Shown here: positions 48,890 to 58,871 of the stretch, one piece after another
How the letters are laid out: every line of letters begins with the position of its first letter
How positions within the stretch are numbered: position 1 is the first letter of the stretch
Assembly: GCF_004361735.1 (NCBI RefSeq)
Contig: NZ_SNVV01000012.1
Span: forward strand, 108,865-172,864
DNA from: Azoarcus indigens
Lineage (GTDB): Bacteria > Pseudomonadota > Gammaproteobacteria > Burkholderiales > Rhodocyclaceae
Length of the DNA: 64,000 nucleotides
Reading direction: 5' to 3'
The notes under the pieces: generated by a model
Database searches by the model: none
Told to the model about the DNA's origin: nothing
Seen by the model: the letters and a program-made list of their open reading frames with translations, nothing else
Program-made: the position numbers and the translations under genes

Positions 48890-49654
48890 TCACACTCCAA
48901 GATGTCGCTGGATCAGCTCGGGATTATTCCGCACCGCTTCGCTCGCGCCGTCGAACACCACCTGCCCCTTGACCAGGATCATCGAACGGTCGGTCACCGA
49001 GGTCACCGCGGCGTGGTTCTTGTCCACGATCACGGTGGCGATGCCGCTGTCGCGGATCTCGCGGATCACCCGCCAGATCTCGCGCACGATCAGCGGCGCC
49101 AGGCCCTCGGTGGCTTCGTCCAGGATCAGCAGGTCCGGGTTGGTCATCAGCGCCCGGCCTATGGTGAGCATCTGTTGCTCGCCACCTGAGAGCTGGCCGC
49201 CGCCGTGGCCGATGCGCTCGGCCAGGCGCGGAAAGGTGTGCATCACCCGGTCGTAGTCCCAGTTGCACTGGCCATCCACGCCGGGGCGGGCCGCCATCAG
49301 CAGGTTCTCCCGCACCGACAGGTTGGGGAAGATGCCGCGGCCTTCGGGCACGTAGGCGACGCCGCGGCGGGCAATGCGGTGGGTGGGGCCGCCGGTCATC
49401 GCGTGGCCGCGCACCCTCACCTCGCCGCCGCGCGGCTTCACCAGCCCGAGCATGCTGCGGATCAGCGTGGTCTTGCCCATGCCGTTGCGCCCCATCAAGC
49501 CCAGGGTTTCGCCCTTGCCGATGCGGAAATCCACCCCGTGCAGGATGTGGCTGGAGCCGTAGTAGGTGTGCAGGCCGCGGGCTTCCAGCAGGGTCTCCGC
49601 GGCGTTGGAAGCCGCGTTGGAACTGGCGGCATTGTGGCTGACGGTTTCAGACAT
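48890..49654 (-). CDS. livF: Branched-chain-type ABC transporter ATPase (LivF)
   Basis: ATP-binding subunit of a HAAT-family importer. Walker A GRNGMGKTT, signature QLSGGEQQML and Walker B LLILDEA are present, with the LivF feature VAYVPEGRGIFPNLSVREN. 254 residues with an Ala/Ser-rich N-terminal tail. The start overlaps livG by 8 bases. Next to benzoate-CoA ligase, the importer probably carries benzoate. Confidence 0.92.
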   Translation of the reverse strand: MSETVSHNAASSNAASNAAETLLEARGLHTYYGSSHILHGVDFRIGKGETLGLMGRNGMGKTTLIRSMLGLVKPRGGEVRVRGHAMTGGPTHRIARRGVAYVPEGRGIFPNLSVRENLLMAARPGVDGQCNWDYDRVMHTFPRLAERIGHGGGQLSGGEQQMLTIGRALMTNPDLLILDEATEGLAPLIVREIWRVIREIRDSGIATVIVDKNHAAVTSVTDRSMILVKGQVVFDGASEAVRNNPELIQRHLGV

Positions 49655-50402
49655 GGGCGCCCTCTCCCAGGTAGGCCTGCTGCACGTCCGGGTTGGCGCG
49701 GATCGCTTCCGGCGCGCCCGAGGCCAGCACCAGGCCGTTGACCATCACGGTGATGGTGTCCGCCACCGCGAACACCGCATCCATGTCGTGCTCCACCAGC
49801 AGGATGGCGCGCCTGGCCTTGAGGCCTTTCAGCAGCTCCACCATCTGGGCGGACTCCTCCGAGCCCATGCCGGCCAGCGGTTCGTCCAGCAGCAGCACCT
49901 GGGCGTCGGTGGCCAGCACCATGGCGATCTCCAGCTGGCGCTGCTCGCCGTGGGAGAGCGTGCCGGCGACGCGGCCCTCGCGCCCGGCCAGGCCGGCCTC
50001 GGCGATGGCTGCCTCCGCCCGCGTCACCGTGTCCGACAGGCGCAGCGCGTCGGTGAAGATCTTCCACGGCCGCGGGTTGCGCGACTGCGCCGCCAGCCGG
50101 CAGTTCTCCAGCACGGTGAAGCCGGGAAAGATGTTGGTGCGCTGGTAGCTGCGGCCGATGCCGATGCGCGAGCGCTGCGCGGCGGTCAGCGTGCTGATGT
50201 CGCGGCCGCCGAAGACGATGCGGCCGGACGAAGGCGGCAGATCGCCGGAGAGCATGTTGATGCAGGTGGACTTGCCCGCGCCGTTGGGCCCCAGCAGCGC
50301 ATGCAGCGCGCCACGGTGCAGTTCCAGGCAGACATCCTGGTTGGCCGCCAGGCCGCCGAAGCGGCGGGTGAGCTTGTCAGCAACGAGCATGGCCTCAGAC
50401 AT
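49647..50402 (-). CDS. livG: Branched-chain-type ABC transporter ATPase (LivG)
   Basis: Second ATPase of the importer. Walker A GPNGAGKST, the LivG-type GIGRSYQRTNIFPGFTVLEN, signature LSHGEQRQLEIAM and Walker B LLLDEPLAGMG are seen. 251 residues. It overlaps livM and livF by 8 bases each, implying coupled translation. Confidence 0.93.
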   Translation of the reverse strand: MSEAMLVADKLTRRFGGLAANQDVCLELHRGALHALLGPNGAGKSTCINMLSGDLPPSSGRIVFGGRDISTLTAAQRSRIGIGRSYQRTNIFPGFTVLENCRLAAQSRNPRPWKIFTDALRLSDTVTRAEAAIAEAGLAGREGRVAGTLSHGEQRQLEIAMVLATDAQVLLLDEPLAGMGSEESAQMVELLKGLKARRAILLVEHDMDAVFAVADTITVMVNGLVLASGAPEAIRANPDVQQAYLGEGAHV

Positions 50403-51465
50403 GATTCACCCCCTGCTTCATCTTGCCTATCATCGGCGGGGCCGGCGGCGTGGCGGGCGCGGCCGCCTTTCTTGCCGCCGGCGGCGGCGCATCAGGCGGC
50501 AGCGCGGCGCGCCGGGCCTCGCGGGCCGCGGCGAGGCGGCGCGGCAGCGCGGCGATGCCGCCCGGCAGGAACAGCACCGCCAGCACGATCACGCCACCCA
50601 TCAGCAGCTGCCAGTGCTTGGTCATGCCGGCGAAGAACTCCTGCAGGCCGACGAAGGCGAACGCGCCTATCACCGCCCCGGCCAGGTTCCCCATGCCGCC
50701 CAGGATCACCATCATCAGCACATTGCCGGACTGGTGCCAGGACAGGTACTCCGGGGTGACGAAGCCGAACAGCACCGCATAGAGGAAGCCCGCCACCCCG
50801 GCCAGCGCGCCGGCCAGGGTGAAGGCCGCCAGCTTGTAGCGGAAGGTGGCGTAGCCCAGCGACTGCATGCGGTGCTCGTTGCTGCGTATGCCCACCAGCA
50901 CCTTGCCGAAGGGCGAGCGCAGCACCAGGGTGAGGAACACGAACACCGCCACCATCGCGAACACGATGAAGTAGTACAGGTGCATCGGTTCGTCCAGGCT
51001 GAACGGCGCCCAGCCGGCGATGCTCGCATCCGGCTTGAAGTTGAGGTAGATGCCGTCCGACCCGCCGCCCAGCGCGGTGTCGTGGAACACGTAATAAGCC
51101 ATCTGGGCGAAGGCCAGCGTCACCATGATGAAGTAGATGCCCTTGGTGCGAAGCACGAACAGGCCGATGACGAAGGCCGCCGCCGCCGCCCCCAGCACCG
51201 ACAGCGGCAGCGCCAGCCACAGGCTGGCCGGGTCGTACTTGGGCGTGAGCAGCGCCACCGCGTAGGCGGCGACGCCGAAGAAGGCGGCATGGCCCAGGCT
51301 GACCAATCCGGTGAAGCCCACCAGCAGGTCCAGGCTCATGGCGAAGATCGCCAGCACCAGGATCTTGGCCAGCATCTCGACGTAGAACGGCGAACCGAAG
51401 GCCGGGAAGGCGAGCAGGCCGGCCAGCGCAACCAGCTTGAGAACGAGTGCGATACGGGAGTCCAT
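50395..51465 (-). CDS. livM: Branched-chain-type ABC transporter permease (LivM)
   Basis: Integral membrane permease of 356 residues with about ten hydrophobic segments, the LivM motif GFTGLVSLGHAAFFGVAAYAVALL, and an Ala/Pro-rich cytoplasmic C-terminal tail of about 50 residues (RRLAAAREARRAALPPDAPPPAARK), which is longer than usual. It starts 6 bases after livH. Confidence 0.92.
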   Translation of the reverse strand: MDSRIALVLKLVALAGLLAFPAFGSPFYVEMLAKILVLAIFAMSLDLLVGFTGLVSLGHAAFFGVAAYAVALLTPKYDPASLWLALPLSVLGAAAAAFVIGLFVLRTKGIYFIMVTLAFAQMAYYVFHDTALGGGSDGIYLNFKPDASIAGWAPFSLDEPMHLYYFIVFAMVAVFVFLTLVLRSPFGKVLVGIRSNEHRMQSLGYATFRYKLAAFTLAGALAGVAGFLYAVLFGFVTPEYLSWHQSGNVLMMVILGGMGNLAGAVIGAFAFVGLQEFFAGMTKHWQLLMGGVIVLAVLFLPGGIAALPRRLAAAREARRAALPPDAPPPAARKAAAPATPPAPPMIGKMKQGVNHV

Positions 51466-51471
51466 GCGCCC

Positions 51472-52338
51472 TTACCCCTTCTTGAAGATGCCTTCGGGCC
51501 GCCACAGCAGCACCGCCGCCATGACCAGATACACCGCCAGCCCGGCGAATTCGGGCAGCAGCACCTTGCCGAAGGTGTCGGCGAAGCCGATCAGCAGGGC
51601 CGCCACCAGCGCGCCCCACACCGACCCGATGCCGCCGATGACGACGATGACGAAGGAAATGATCAGCACGCTGCCGCCCATGCCCGGATACACCGAGGAG
51701 ATGGGCGCCGCCAGCATGCCGGCCAGTGCGGCCAGCGCCACGCCGAGGGCGAACACCGTGCGGTAGAGCAGGTTGATGTCGATGCCGAGCGACTGGACCA
51801 TGTCGCGGTCGTGACTGCCGGCGCGGATCATCATGCCCAGCCGGGTGCGCTTCATCAGCCACCACAGGCCGCCGGCCAGCAGCAGACAGACCACCGAGAT
51901 GACGATGCGGTACACCGGGTAGCTCAGCGTGTCCGACAGCGGAATGGAGGCGGAGAACAGCGCCGGCACCGCCACGCCGTGCACATCGTCGCCCACCGCC
52001 AGGCTGCGCAGTTCCTCGAAGATGAGGATGAGGCCGTAGGTGAGCAGCACCTGCTCCAGGTGATCGCGCTTGTAGAGGTGGGCGAACAGCAGCCACTCCA
52101 GCAGCGCGCCGAAGGCGAAGGCCAGCGGGATGCCGAGGGCGATGGTCAGCATCAGGTTGCCGGTCATGCCGGTGAGGACGAAGGCCATGTAGGCCCCCAC
52201 CATGTAGAAGCTGCCGTGGGCGAGATTGATGATGCCCATGATGCCGAACACCAGCGTCAGCCCGCTGGCCACCAGGAACAGCAGCAGGCCGTACTGCAGC
52301 GCGTTCAGAATCTGAATCAGGAATGTGACGAGATCCAT
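51472..52338 (-). CDS. livH: Branched-chain-type ABC transporter permease (LivH)
   Basis: Second permease, 288 residues, about eight hydrophobic segments, with the motif GIMGIINLAHGSFYMVGAYMAF and the LivH-type GMMIRAGSHDRDMVQSLGID loop. It follows livK by 82 bases. Confidence 0.93.
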   Translation of the reverse strand: MDLVTFLIQILNALQYGLLLFLVASGLTLVFGIMGIINLAHGSFYMVGAYMAFVLTGMTGNLMLTIALGIPLAFAFGALLEWLLFAHLYKRDHLEQVLLTYGLILIFEELRSLAVGDDVHGVAVPALFSASIPLSDTLSYPVYRIVISVVCLLLAGGLWWLMKRTRLGMMIRAGSHDRDMVQSLGIDINLLYRTVFALGVALAALAGMLAAPISSVYPGMGGSVLIISFVIVVIGGIGSVWGALVAALLIGFADTFGKVLLPEFAGLAVYLVMAAVLLWRPEGIFKKG

Positions 52339-52420
52339 GAGCCTTCCCCTCCGGGCGCCGCCCTGCGGCAGCGCCCGGATGTGCTTGGGTTTACTGGACG
52401 GGTCGGGGAATACCCGCGCC

Positions 52421-53608
52421 TTACATCATCTTGCAGCCGCGCGCCGGGTCAGCGAGCTTCTTGGCGGCGATGCCGATCACCTTGTTCTCCTTGCCTTCGA
52501 CCTTGCGCAGGTAGATGTCCTGCACCGGGTTGTGGGCGGGCGACAGGGTGAAGCTGCCGCGCGGACTGTCGATGGTGGCGGCGCCCATGGCCTTGATCAT
52601 GGCGTCCTTGTCCAGCTTGTCGCTGCCCTTCACCGCGTCCAGGCCGGCCTTCAGCAGCTGGGCGGCGTCGTAGCCCTGCACCGCATAGACGTCCGGCTGC
52701 GCCTTGTACGCGGTCACGTAGCCACTGCGGAAGGCCTTGTCCTTGGCGTTGTCCAGGCCGTCGGCGTAGTGCAGCGCGGTGACCAGGCCCTCGCCGGAAG
52801 TGCCCATGGCCTCCAGTGTGCCGTCGGTGAGGAAGCCGCTGGAGTACAGCGGGATGCTGTTCTTCAGCCCGGCCGCTTCATAGTCCTTGACGAACTTGAC
52901 CGCGCCGCCGCCGGCGAAGAACACGTACACCGCGTCCGGCTTGAGCGACGCGATCTCGGTCAGCAGCGCCTGGAACTCGACGTTGGGGAAGGGCAGCGTG
53001 AGCTGCTTCACCACCTTGCCGCCGCCGGATTCGAAGCCCTTGGCGAAGCCGCTGGTGGCCTCGTCGCCCGCGGCGTACTTCCAGGTCAGCGTCACCGCGG
53101 TCTTGTGGCCGCGCTCGGCGGCGACCTTGCCCATGGCGTAGCCCGGCTGCCAGTTGCTGAAAGAGCTGCGGAAGACGTTGGGCGAGCACAGCGGACCGGT
53201 GAGTTCGTCGGCCCCGGCGTTGGGGATGATCATCAGCGTCTTGGTGTCGCGGGCGACCTTGGCCATGGCCAGGGCGACGCCGGAGTGCACCGTGCCGACC
53301 AGCACATCCACCTGGTCGCGCTTGGTCAGCTTGTTGGCGTTCTCCGTCGCCTTCGCCGGGTCGGACTCGTCATCCACCACGAAATACTCCACCTCGCGGC
53401 CGGCCAGGGTGCCGCCCTGCTCCGCCACGTACTGCTTGAAGCCGTTGGTGATGGCATTGCCCAGCGAGGCGTAGGTGCCGGTGTAGGGCAGCATCAGCCC
53501 GACCTTCACCTTCTCCGCCGCCTGCACCGCGCCGATGGGCGCCAGGGCGGCCAGCGCCAGACCGACCGCCACCCGCATGACATTACGTCGTTGTTGATCC
53601 TGCATCAT
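52421..53608 (-). CDS. livK: ABC transporter substrate-binding protein (LivK type)
   Basis: Periplasmic binding protein of the type 1 leucine/amide family. It has a signal peptide cleaved after AVQA (about residue 30), then VKVGLMLPYTGTYASLGNAITNGF. 395 residues. A GGAGGAG precedes tandem ATGs at 53608 and 53605. Close to the benzoate-CoA ligase gene (58 bases), so benzoate or a related aromatic acid is the likely ligand; this is inferred from context. Confidence 0.9.
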   Translation of the reverse strand: MMQDQQRRNVMRVAVGLALAALAPIGAVQAAEKVKVGLMLPYTGTYASLGNAITNGFKQYVAEQGGTLAGREVEYFVVDDESDPAKATENANKLTKRDQVDVLVGTVHSGVALAMAKVARDTKTLMIIPNAGADELTGPLCSPNVFRSSFSNWQPGYAMGKVAAERGHKTAVTLTWKYAAGDEATSGFAKGFESGGGKVVKQLTLPFPNVEFQALLTEIASLKPDAVYVFFAGGGAVKFVKDYEAAGLKNSIPLYSSGFLTDGTLEAMGTSGEGLVTALHYADGLDNAKDKAFRSGYVTAYKAQPDVYAVQGYDAAQLLKAGLDAVKGSDKLDKDAMIKAMGAATIDSPRGSFTLSPAHNPVQDIYLRKVEGKENKVIGIAAKKLADPARGCKMM

Positions 53609-53666
53609 GGTCTCCTCCTATTGTTGTCGTACGGCGGATCATGCCGCCGCCGGGTTTGCTTCGCCG

Positions 53667-55271
<1,605 letters not shown>

Positions 55272-55364
55272 GGTGTCTCCTCCGTGGTACTGGGTACCGC
55301 CACTGCGGACCGCAGCCGGTCTATGGTTGCCGGCTTTGCGGATGCCCGCCGCGGCGGGCGGGTC

Positions 55365-55847
55365 TTACTGACGCGTGAATTCGATGGCGCCTTCCGGCAG
55401 CAGGTAGAGCACGTAGGCGCGGCCGCCGGACACCGTCGGCCGGTGGCCGCTGCCGGGACCGTAGACGAACCAGCCGGCGCCGTGGCCGTCGAAGCGGGCG
55501 TCGCCTTCCAGCGGCATGATGAGGTCGATTTCGCCGTTCGGATGAACGTGGTGCGGGCCGGCGACGTCGTTCATCTCCACCACGTCCACGCTGAAGCCCT
55601 TCAGCGCCGGCCCCGGCTTGATGACGCGGCCGTACTTGATGCCGCCATGTTCGCGGTCGCACATCCAGCCGGCGGCGACCGCCTCCTTACAGGCCTCGGC
55701 GATGGCGCGGAAATCGTCGCCATCGGCGGGAAAGCGCTGGTTCAGCAGGGCCTCGAGTTCCTTGTCCACCGGCAGGCCGGCGATGACGTCGGTGACTCGC
55801 GAGATCAGCGCCTGGAAGCGCTCGGGCGTGACTTTGTCTGGCGACAT
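55365..55847 (-). CDS. DUF4863 / 4-hydroxylaminobenzoate lyase-like protein
   Basis: 160-residue protein with a cupin-like core (GPHHVHPNGEIDLIMPLEGDARFDGHGAGWFVYGPGSGHRPTV), resembling the DUF4863 family that includes hydroxylaminobenzoate lyase PnbB. The histidines and glutamate of HHVHPNGE could bind a metal. It lies between boxD and benzoate-CoA ligase, in the operon. Its function in benzoate metabolism is unknown; I recall it only as a family assignment. Confidence 0.75.
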   Translation of the reverse strand: MSPDKVTPERFQALISRVTDVIAGLPVDKELEALLNQRFPADGDDFRAIAEACKEAVAAGWMCDREHGGIKYGRVIKPGPALKGFSVDVVEMNDVAGPHHVHPNGEIDLIMPLEGDARFDGHGAGWFVYGPGSGHRPTVSGGRAYVLYLLPEGAIEFTRQ

Positions 55848-55985
55848 CCTTTGTCTCTCCTGTCGGGATCGGGGGCGATCCTCGTCTTTCTTTTATTCGC
55901 GGGCGCAGGGGATGCAATGCCGCTTGCGCCCTGCCCTCACCCCGGCTGCCGACCGGAGCGGTGATGCCAAACCCTTGCCGCCGGC

Positions 55986-57563
55986 TCAGCCACCCAGCAG
56001 CGCCGCATCCGCCGCGTCGCGCGCCAGGGCTTCCAGCAGCGCCGGGCCACCCTGCACCACATAACGACGGTGATAGGCGGCAAGTGCGCGCAGACCACCC
56101 AGTTCCTCACCGCCGCCGGCCCGCCCCGGCCCGCCATGCAGGCAGGTCGGCATCACATTGCCGTGACCAGTGTGCTGGCTGCCGATCGCGCTGTCTACCA
56201 CCATCACGCGGCCATGCAGGTCGGCGATGGCGGGCACCAGATCGCCCAGGAAGGCGGCGTCGGCGGAGTACGCCGAGGCCACCAGCGAGCCGCCGCCGCG
56301 CCGCGCCAGCGCTATGGCTTCCGGGGTATCCGCATAGGGCAGCACGGTGGCCACCGGACCGAACACCTCGACGTCATGAACGTATTGCGCCGCCAGACCT
56401 TTGTCGCAATAGAGCAGCGTGGGCTGGACGAAGGCAGAGGCGGCCGGGTCGGCGTCCACCGGCGCAAAGCCTTCACCGCCGCCGAACACCACCCTGGCGT
56501 CCTTGCGCAGCAGCGCCAGCCCTTCCTCGGCGGCGGCCTGCTGGGCCTTGCTCACCAGCGGGCCGACGCGCACGCCTTCGCTGCGCGGGTTGCCCACCTT
56601 CATGCCGGCGAGCTTGGCCGCCACCGCTTCGGCCAGCGCCGGGGCAATGGCCGCCGGTGCCAGCACGCGGCGGATGGCGGTGCATTTCTGCCCGGCCTTG
56701 ATCGTCATCTCGCGCACGATCTCCTTCACCGCGAGATCGAACTCACCGCTGCCCGGCACCGCATCCGGGCCGAGGATGGCGGAATTCAGGCTATCCGCCT
56801 CCACGTTCACCCGCACCGCGTTCGCCACCACCTTGGGGTGATTGCGGATGCGCGCGGCAGTTTCGGCCGAGCCGGTGAAGGAAACGAGGTCACAGGCCTG
56901 CACATGATCCAGCAGGTCGCGGGCGGAACCACAGACGATGGAGATGGCGCCCGGCGGCAGGATACCCGCCGCCACCACGTCTTCCACCATGCGCTGGGTC
57001 AGCCAGGCGGTGGGCGTGGCCGGCTTCACCACCACCGGCACGCCGGCCAGCAGGGCCGGGGCGGCTTTCTCCCACAAACCCCAGGCGGGGAAGTTGAAGG
57101 CGTTGATGAACACCGCCACGCCAGTGAGGGGCGCGAGGAAATGCTGGCCCTGGAAGGCGTCCGTCTTCGCCAGCGGCACCGCCTTGCCTTCGCGCAGCAG
57201 GCGCGCCGGGCCGAGGGCGCGGCCGGCGCGGGCGTAGGTCTTGAGGGTGAAGATGGCGCCATCCACATCGAAGGCGGCATCGCCTTCGCCGGCGCCAGAG
57301 TTCTTCAGGGAAATTTCGTAGTAGTCGCTGCGCTTGGCCGCCAGCACGTCGGCGATGGCGCCCAGGAGGCCGGCGCGCGCTTCGTAGCCCAGCACCCGCA
57401 GCGCGGGGCCGGCGCTGTCGCGGGCGAAGGAGAAGGCCCGCGCCAGGTCGATACCGTCGGAAGAGACGCTCACCAGCTGCTCACCGCTGACCGGATCGAA
57501 CAGGGCGGCGCCTTCGCCGCTGCCTTCCACCCACTGTCCGTATACGTAATTGGCCAGTTTCAC
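55986..57563 (-). CDS. boxD: 3,4-dehydroadipyl-CoA semialdehyde dehydrogenase
   Basis: NADP-dependent aldehyde dehydrogenase that oxidises the ring-opening product of BoxC to 3,4-dehydroadipyl-CoA. Catalytic Cys294 (KAGQKCTAIRR) and Glu255 (VNVEADSLN) are present, with the N-terminal INAFNFPAWGLWEKAAPALLAG typical of the PaaZ/BoxD group. 525 residues, so it is a stand-alone dehydrogenase without PaaZ's hydratase domain. It is first in the minus-strand operon, divergent from boxR. Confidence 0.93.
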   Translation of the reverse strand: MKLANYVYGQWVEGSGEGAALFDPVSGEQLVSVSSDGIDLARAFSFARDSAGPALRVLGYEARAGLLGAIADVLAAKRSDYYEISLKNSGAGEGDAAFDVDGAIFTLKTYARAGRALGPARLLREGKAVPLAKTDAFQGQHFLAPLTGVAVFINAFNFPAWGLWEKAAPALLAGVPVVVKPATPTAWLTQRMVEDVVAAGILPPGAISIVCGSARDLLDHVQACDLVSFTGSAETAARIRNHPKVVANAVRVNVEADSLNSAILGPDAVPGSGEFDLAVKEIVREMTIKAGQKCTAIRRVLAPAAIAPALAEAVAAKLAGMKVGNPRSEGVRVGPLVSKAQQAAAEEGLALLRKDARVVFGGGEGFAPVDADPAASAFVQPTLLYCDKGLAAQYVHDVEVFGPVATVLPYADTPEAIALARRGGGSLVASAYSADAAFLGDLVPAIADLHGRVMVVDSAIGSQHTGHGNVMPTCLHGGPGRAGGGEELGGLRALAAYHRRYVVQGGPALLEALARDAADAALLGG

Positions 57564-57650
57564 AGCTCCTCCTTGTCAGGTTCCGATGCGGTCTGCGCCG
57601 CGCTTCTTTATCAGGCCGTCGCGCCGACGAAGGGTGCGACCGTTGGATAT

Positions 57651-57678
57651 AGAATACACGCGAAGCCCACCTCGTCAA
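57651..57678 (-). promoter_or_regulatory. boxD operon promoter
   Basis: On the minus strand TTGACG (57673-57678), a 16-base spacer and TATTCT (57651-57656), ending about 90 bases before boxD. One TGCA (57688-57691) lies directly upstream of the -35. Confidence 0.7.
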
Positions 57679-57687
57679 GCACTTTAT

Positions 57688-57840
57688 TGCATGTTAAAAG
57701 GACAATGCCGATGATGCATTGCAAGATAAAGCTAATTTCCAGTGCACCTAATAAGCAACCCAGGCGCATTTAGGAAGTTTTCTGCATCTACCGCCCCGCA
57801 CAAGATGCAATATACCTCTTGACGATAAATTTCGACTGCA
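57688..57840. promoter_or_regulatory. TGCA array, likely BoxR operators
   Basis: Seven TGCA tetramers in 153 bases (starts at 57688, 57715, 57720, 57743, 57783, 57806, 57837), where less than one is expected by chance. BoxR/BzdR-type regulators are known to recognise TGCA-containing sites. One copy overlaps the boxR promoter spacer next to the -10, and others flank both -35 elements. The whole 326-base region 57564-57889 holds no gene. Confidence 0.72.
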
Positions 57841-57847
57841 CTATTGT
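57819..57847 (+). promoter_or_regulatory. boxR promoter
   Basis: TTGACG (57819-57824), a 17-base spacer and TATTGT (57842-57847), 43 bases before boxR. A TGCA at 57837-57840 sits in the spacer next to the -10, well placed for repression. Confidence 0.8.
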
Positions 57848-57889
57848 TCAACTCAAGCGCGCCGGTCAGGGCGCAACAGGAAGCCAAGG

Positions 57890-58795
57890 ATGAACACCAA
57901 GGACCCGATCGCAGACAACAGCAAGGAAACCGACGCCCTGCCCGCCGTTGGCAGCGACGCCGATTTCCTGCAGACGCTCGGCAAGCGGGTGCGCGAGATC
58001 CGCGACCGCCGCGGCATGACACGCAAGCTGGTGGCACGCGAGGCCAACGTCTCCGAGCGCCACCTGGCACACCTGGAAGGCGGCGAAGGCAACGTTTCCA
58101 TCGTGCTGCTGCGCCATATTGCCCGGGCGCTGGATGTCTCCCTGGTGGAACTGCTGGCGCCGGAAGCGGAAGACACGGTGGAAAAGCGGCTGATCCGCCG
58201 CTTCCTCGAACGGCTGCCGCAGAACCGGCTGGAGGAAGTGGTGTTCCGCCTGATGCGCGACTTCGGCCATGAAGAAGCGGTGCGCAGGAAGCGCATCGCC
58301 CTGATCGGCCTGCGCGGCGCCGGCAAGTCCACCCTGGGCGGGCGGCTGGCCAAGGAAGAAGGCATGCCCTTCATCGAGCTGGACCGCGAGATCGAGAAAG
58401 ACACCGGCATGCCGGCGAGCGAACTGTTCGCCCTCTACGGCCAGTCCGGCTACCGCCGCATCGAAAAGCGCGCGCTGGAGCGGGTGATCCGCGACCACGA
58501 CCGCGCGGTGATCTCGGTGGGCGGCGGCGTGGTTGCCCAGCCGGAAACCTACGAAATGCTGCTGTCGAACTGCCTCACCGTGTGGGTGAAGGCGCAGCCG
58601 GAAGAACACATGGCCCGCGTGATGGCCCAGGGCGACCTGCGGCCGATGGCGGGCAACGACGAGGCGATGGAGGACCTCAAGCGCATCCTGGAGGCGCGCG
58701 AATCCCTCTACGCCCGCGCCGACACCGTGCTCGACACCTCGGGCGAGACGGTGGAGGAAAGTTTCCTGAAGCTCAGGCAATTCGTCGCGAGCTGA
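57890..58795 (+). CDS. boxR: Benzoyl-CoA-responsive regulator BoxR
   Basis: Transcriptional regulator of the box genes. An N-terminal XRE helix-turn-helix (about residues 30-88, TLGKRVREIRDRRGMTRKLVAREANVSERHLAHLE) is fused to a shikimate kinase-like domain with Walker A GLRGAGKST (140-148), the effector domain for benzoyl-CoA in the BzdR/BoxR family. 301 residues. AGGAAG precedes the ATG. It is the first gene of the plus-strand box unit, with boxC 76 bases on. Confidence 0.93.
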   Translation: MNTKDPIADNSKETDALPAVGSDADFLQTLGKRVREIRDRRGMTRKLVAREANVSERHLAHLEGGEGNVSIVLLRHIARALDVSLVELLAPEAEDTVEKRLIRRFLERLPQNRLEEVVFRLMRDFGHEEAVRRKRIALIGLRGAGKSTLGGRLAKEEGMPFIELDREIEKDTGMPASELFALYGQSGYRRIEKRALERVIRDHDRAVISVGGGVVAQPETYEMLLSNCLTVWVKAQPEEHMARVMAQGDLRPMAGNDEAMEDLKRILEARESLYARADTVLDTSGETVEESFLKLRQFVAS

Positions 58796-58871
58796 CGCAA
58801 GGGCCGGCTCGCCGGCCGGGCCGGTAAAACCGCAGGCCCACCCCAAACCCCGACAGAGAGGAGACAGACAA

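Noticed and set aside
50158..52551. 797-codon frame opposite livG, livM and livH
   Set aside because: His/Gln/Arg-rich low-complexity product antisense to three clear transporter genes.
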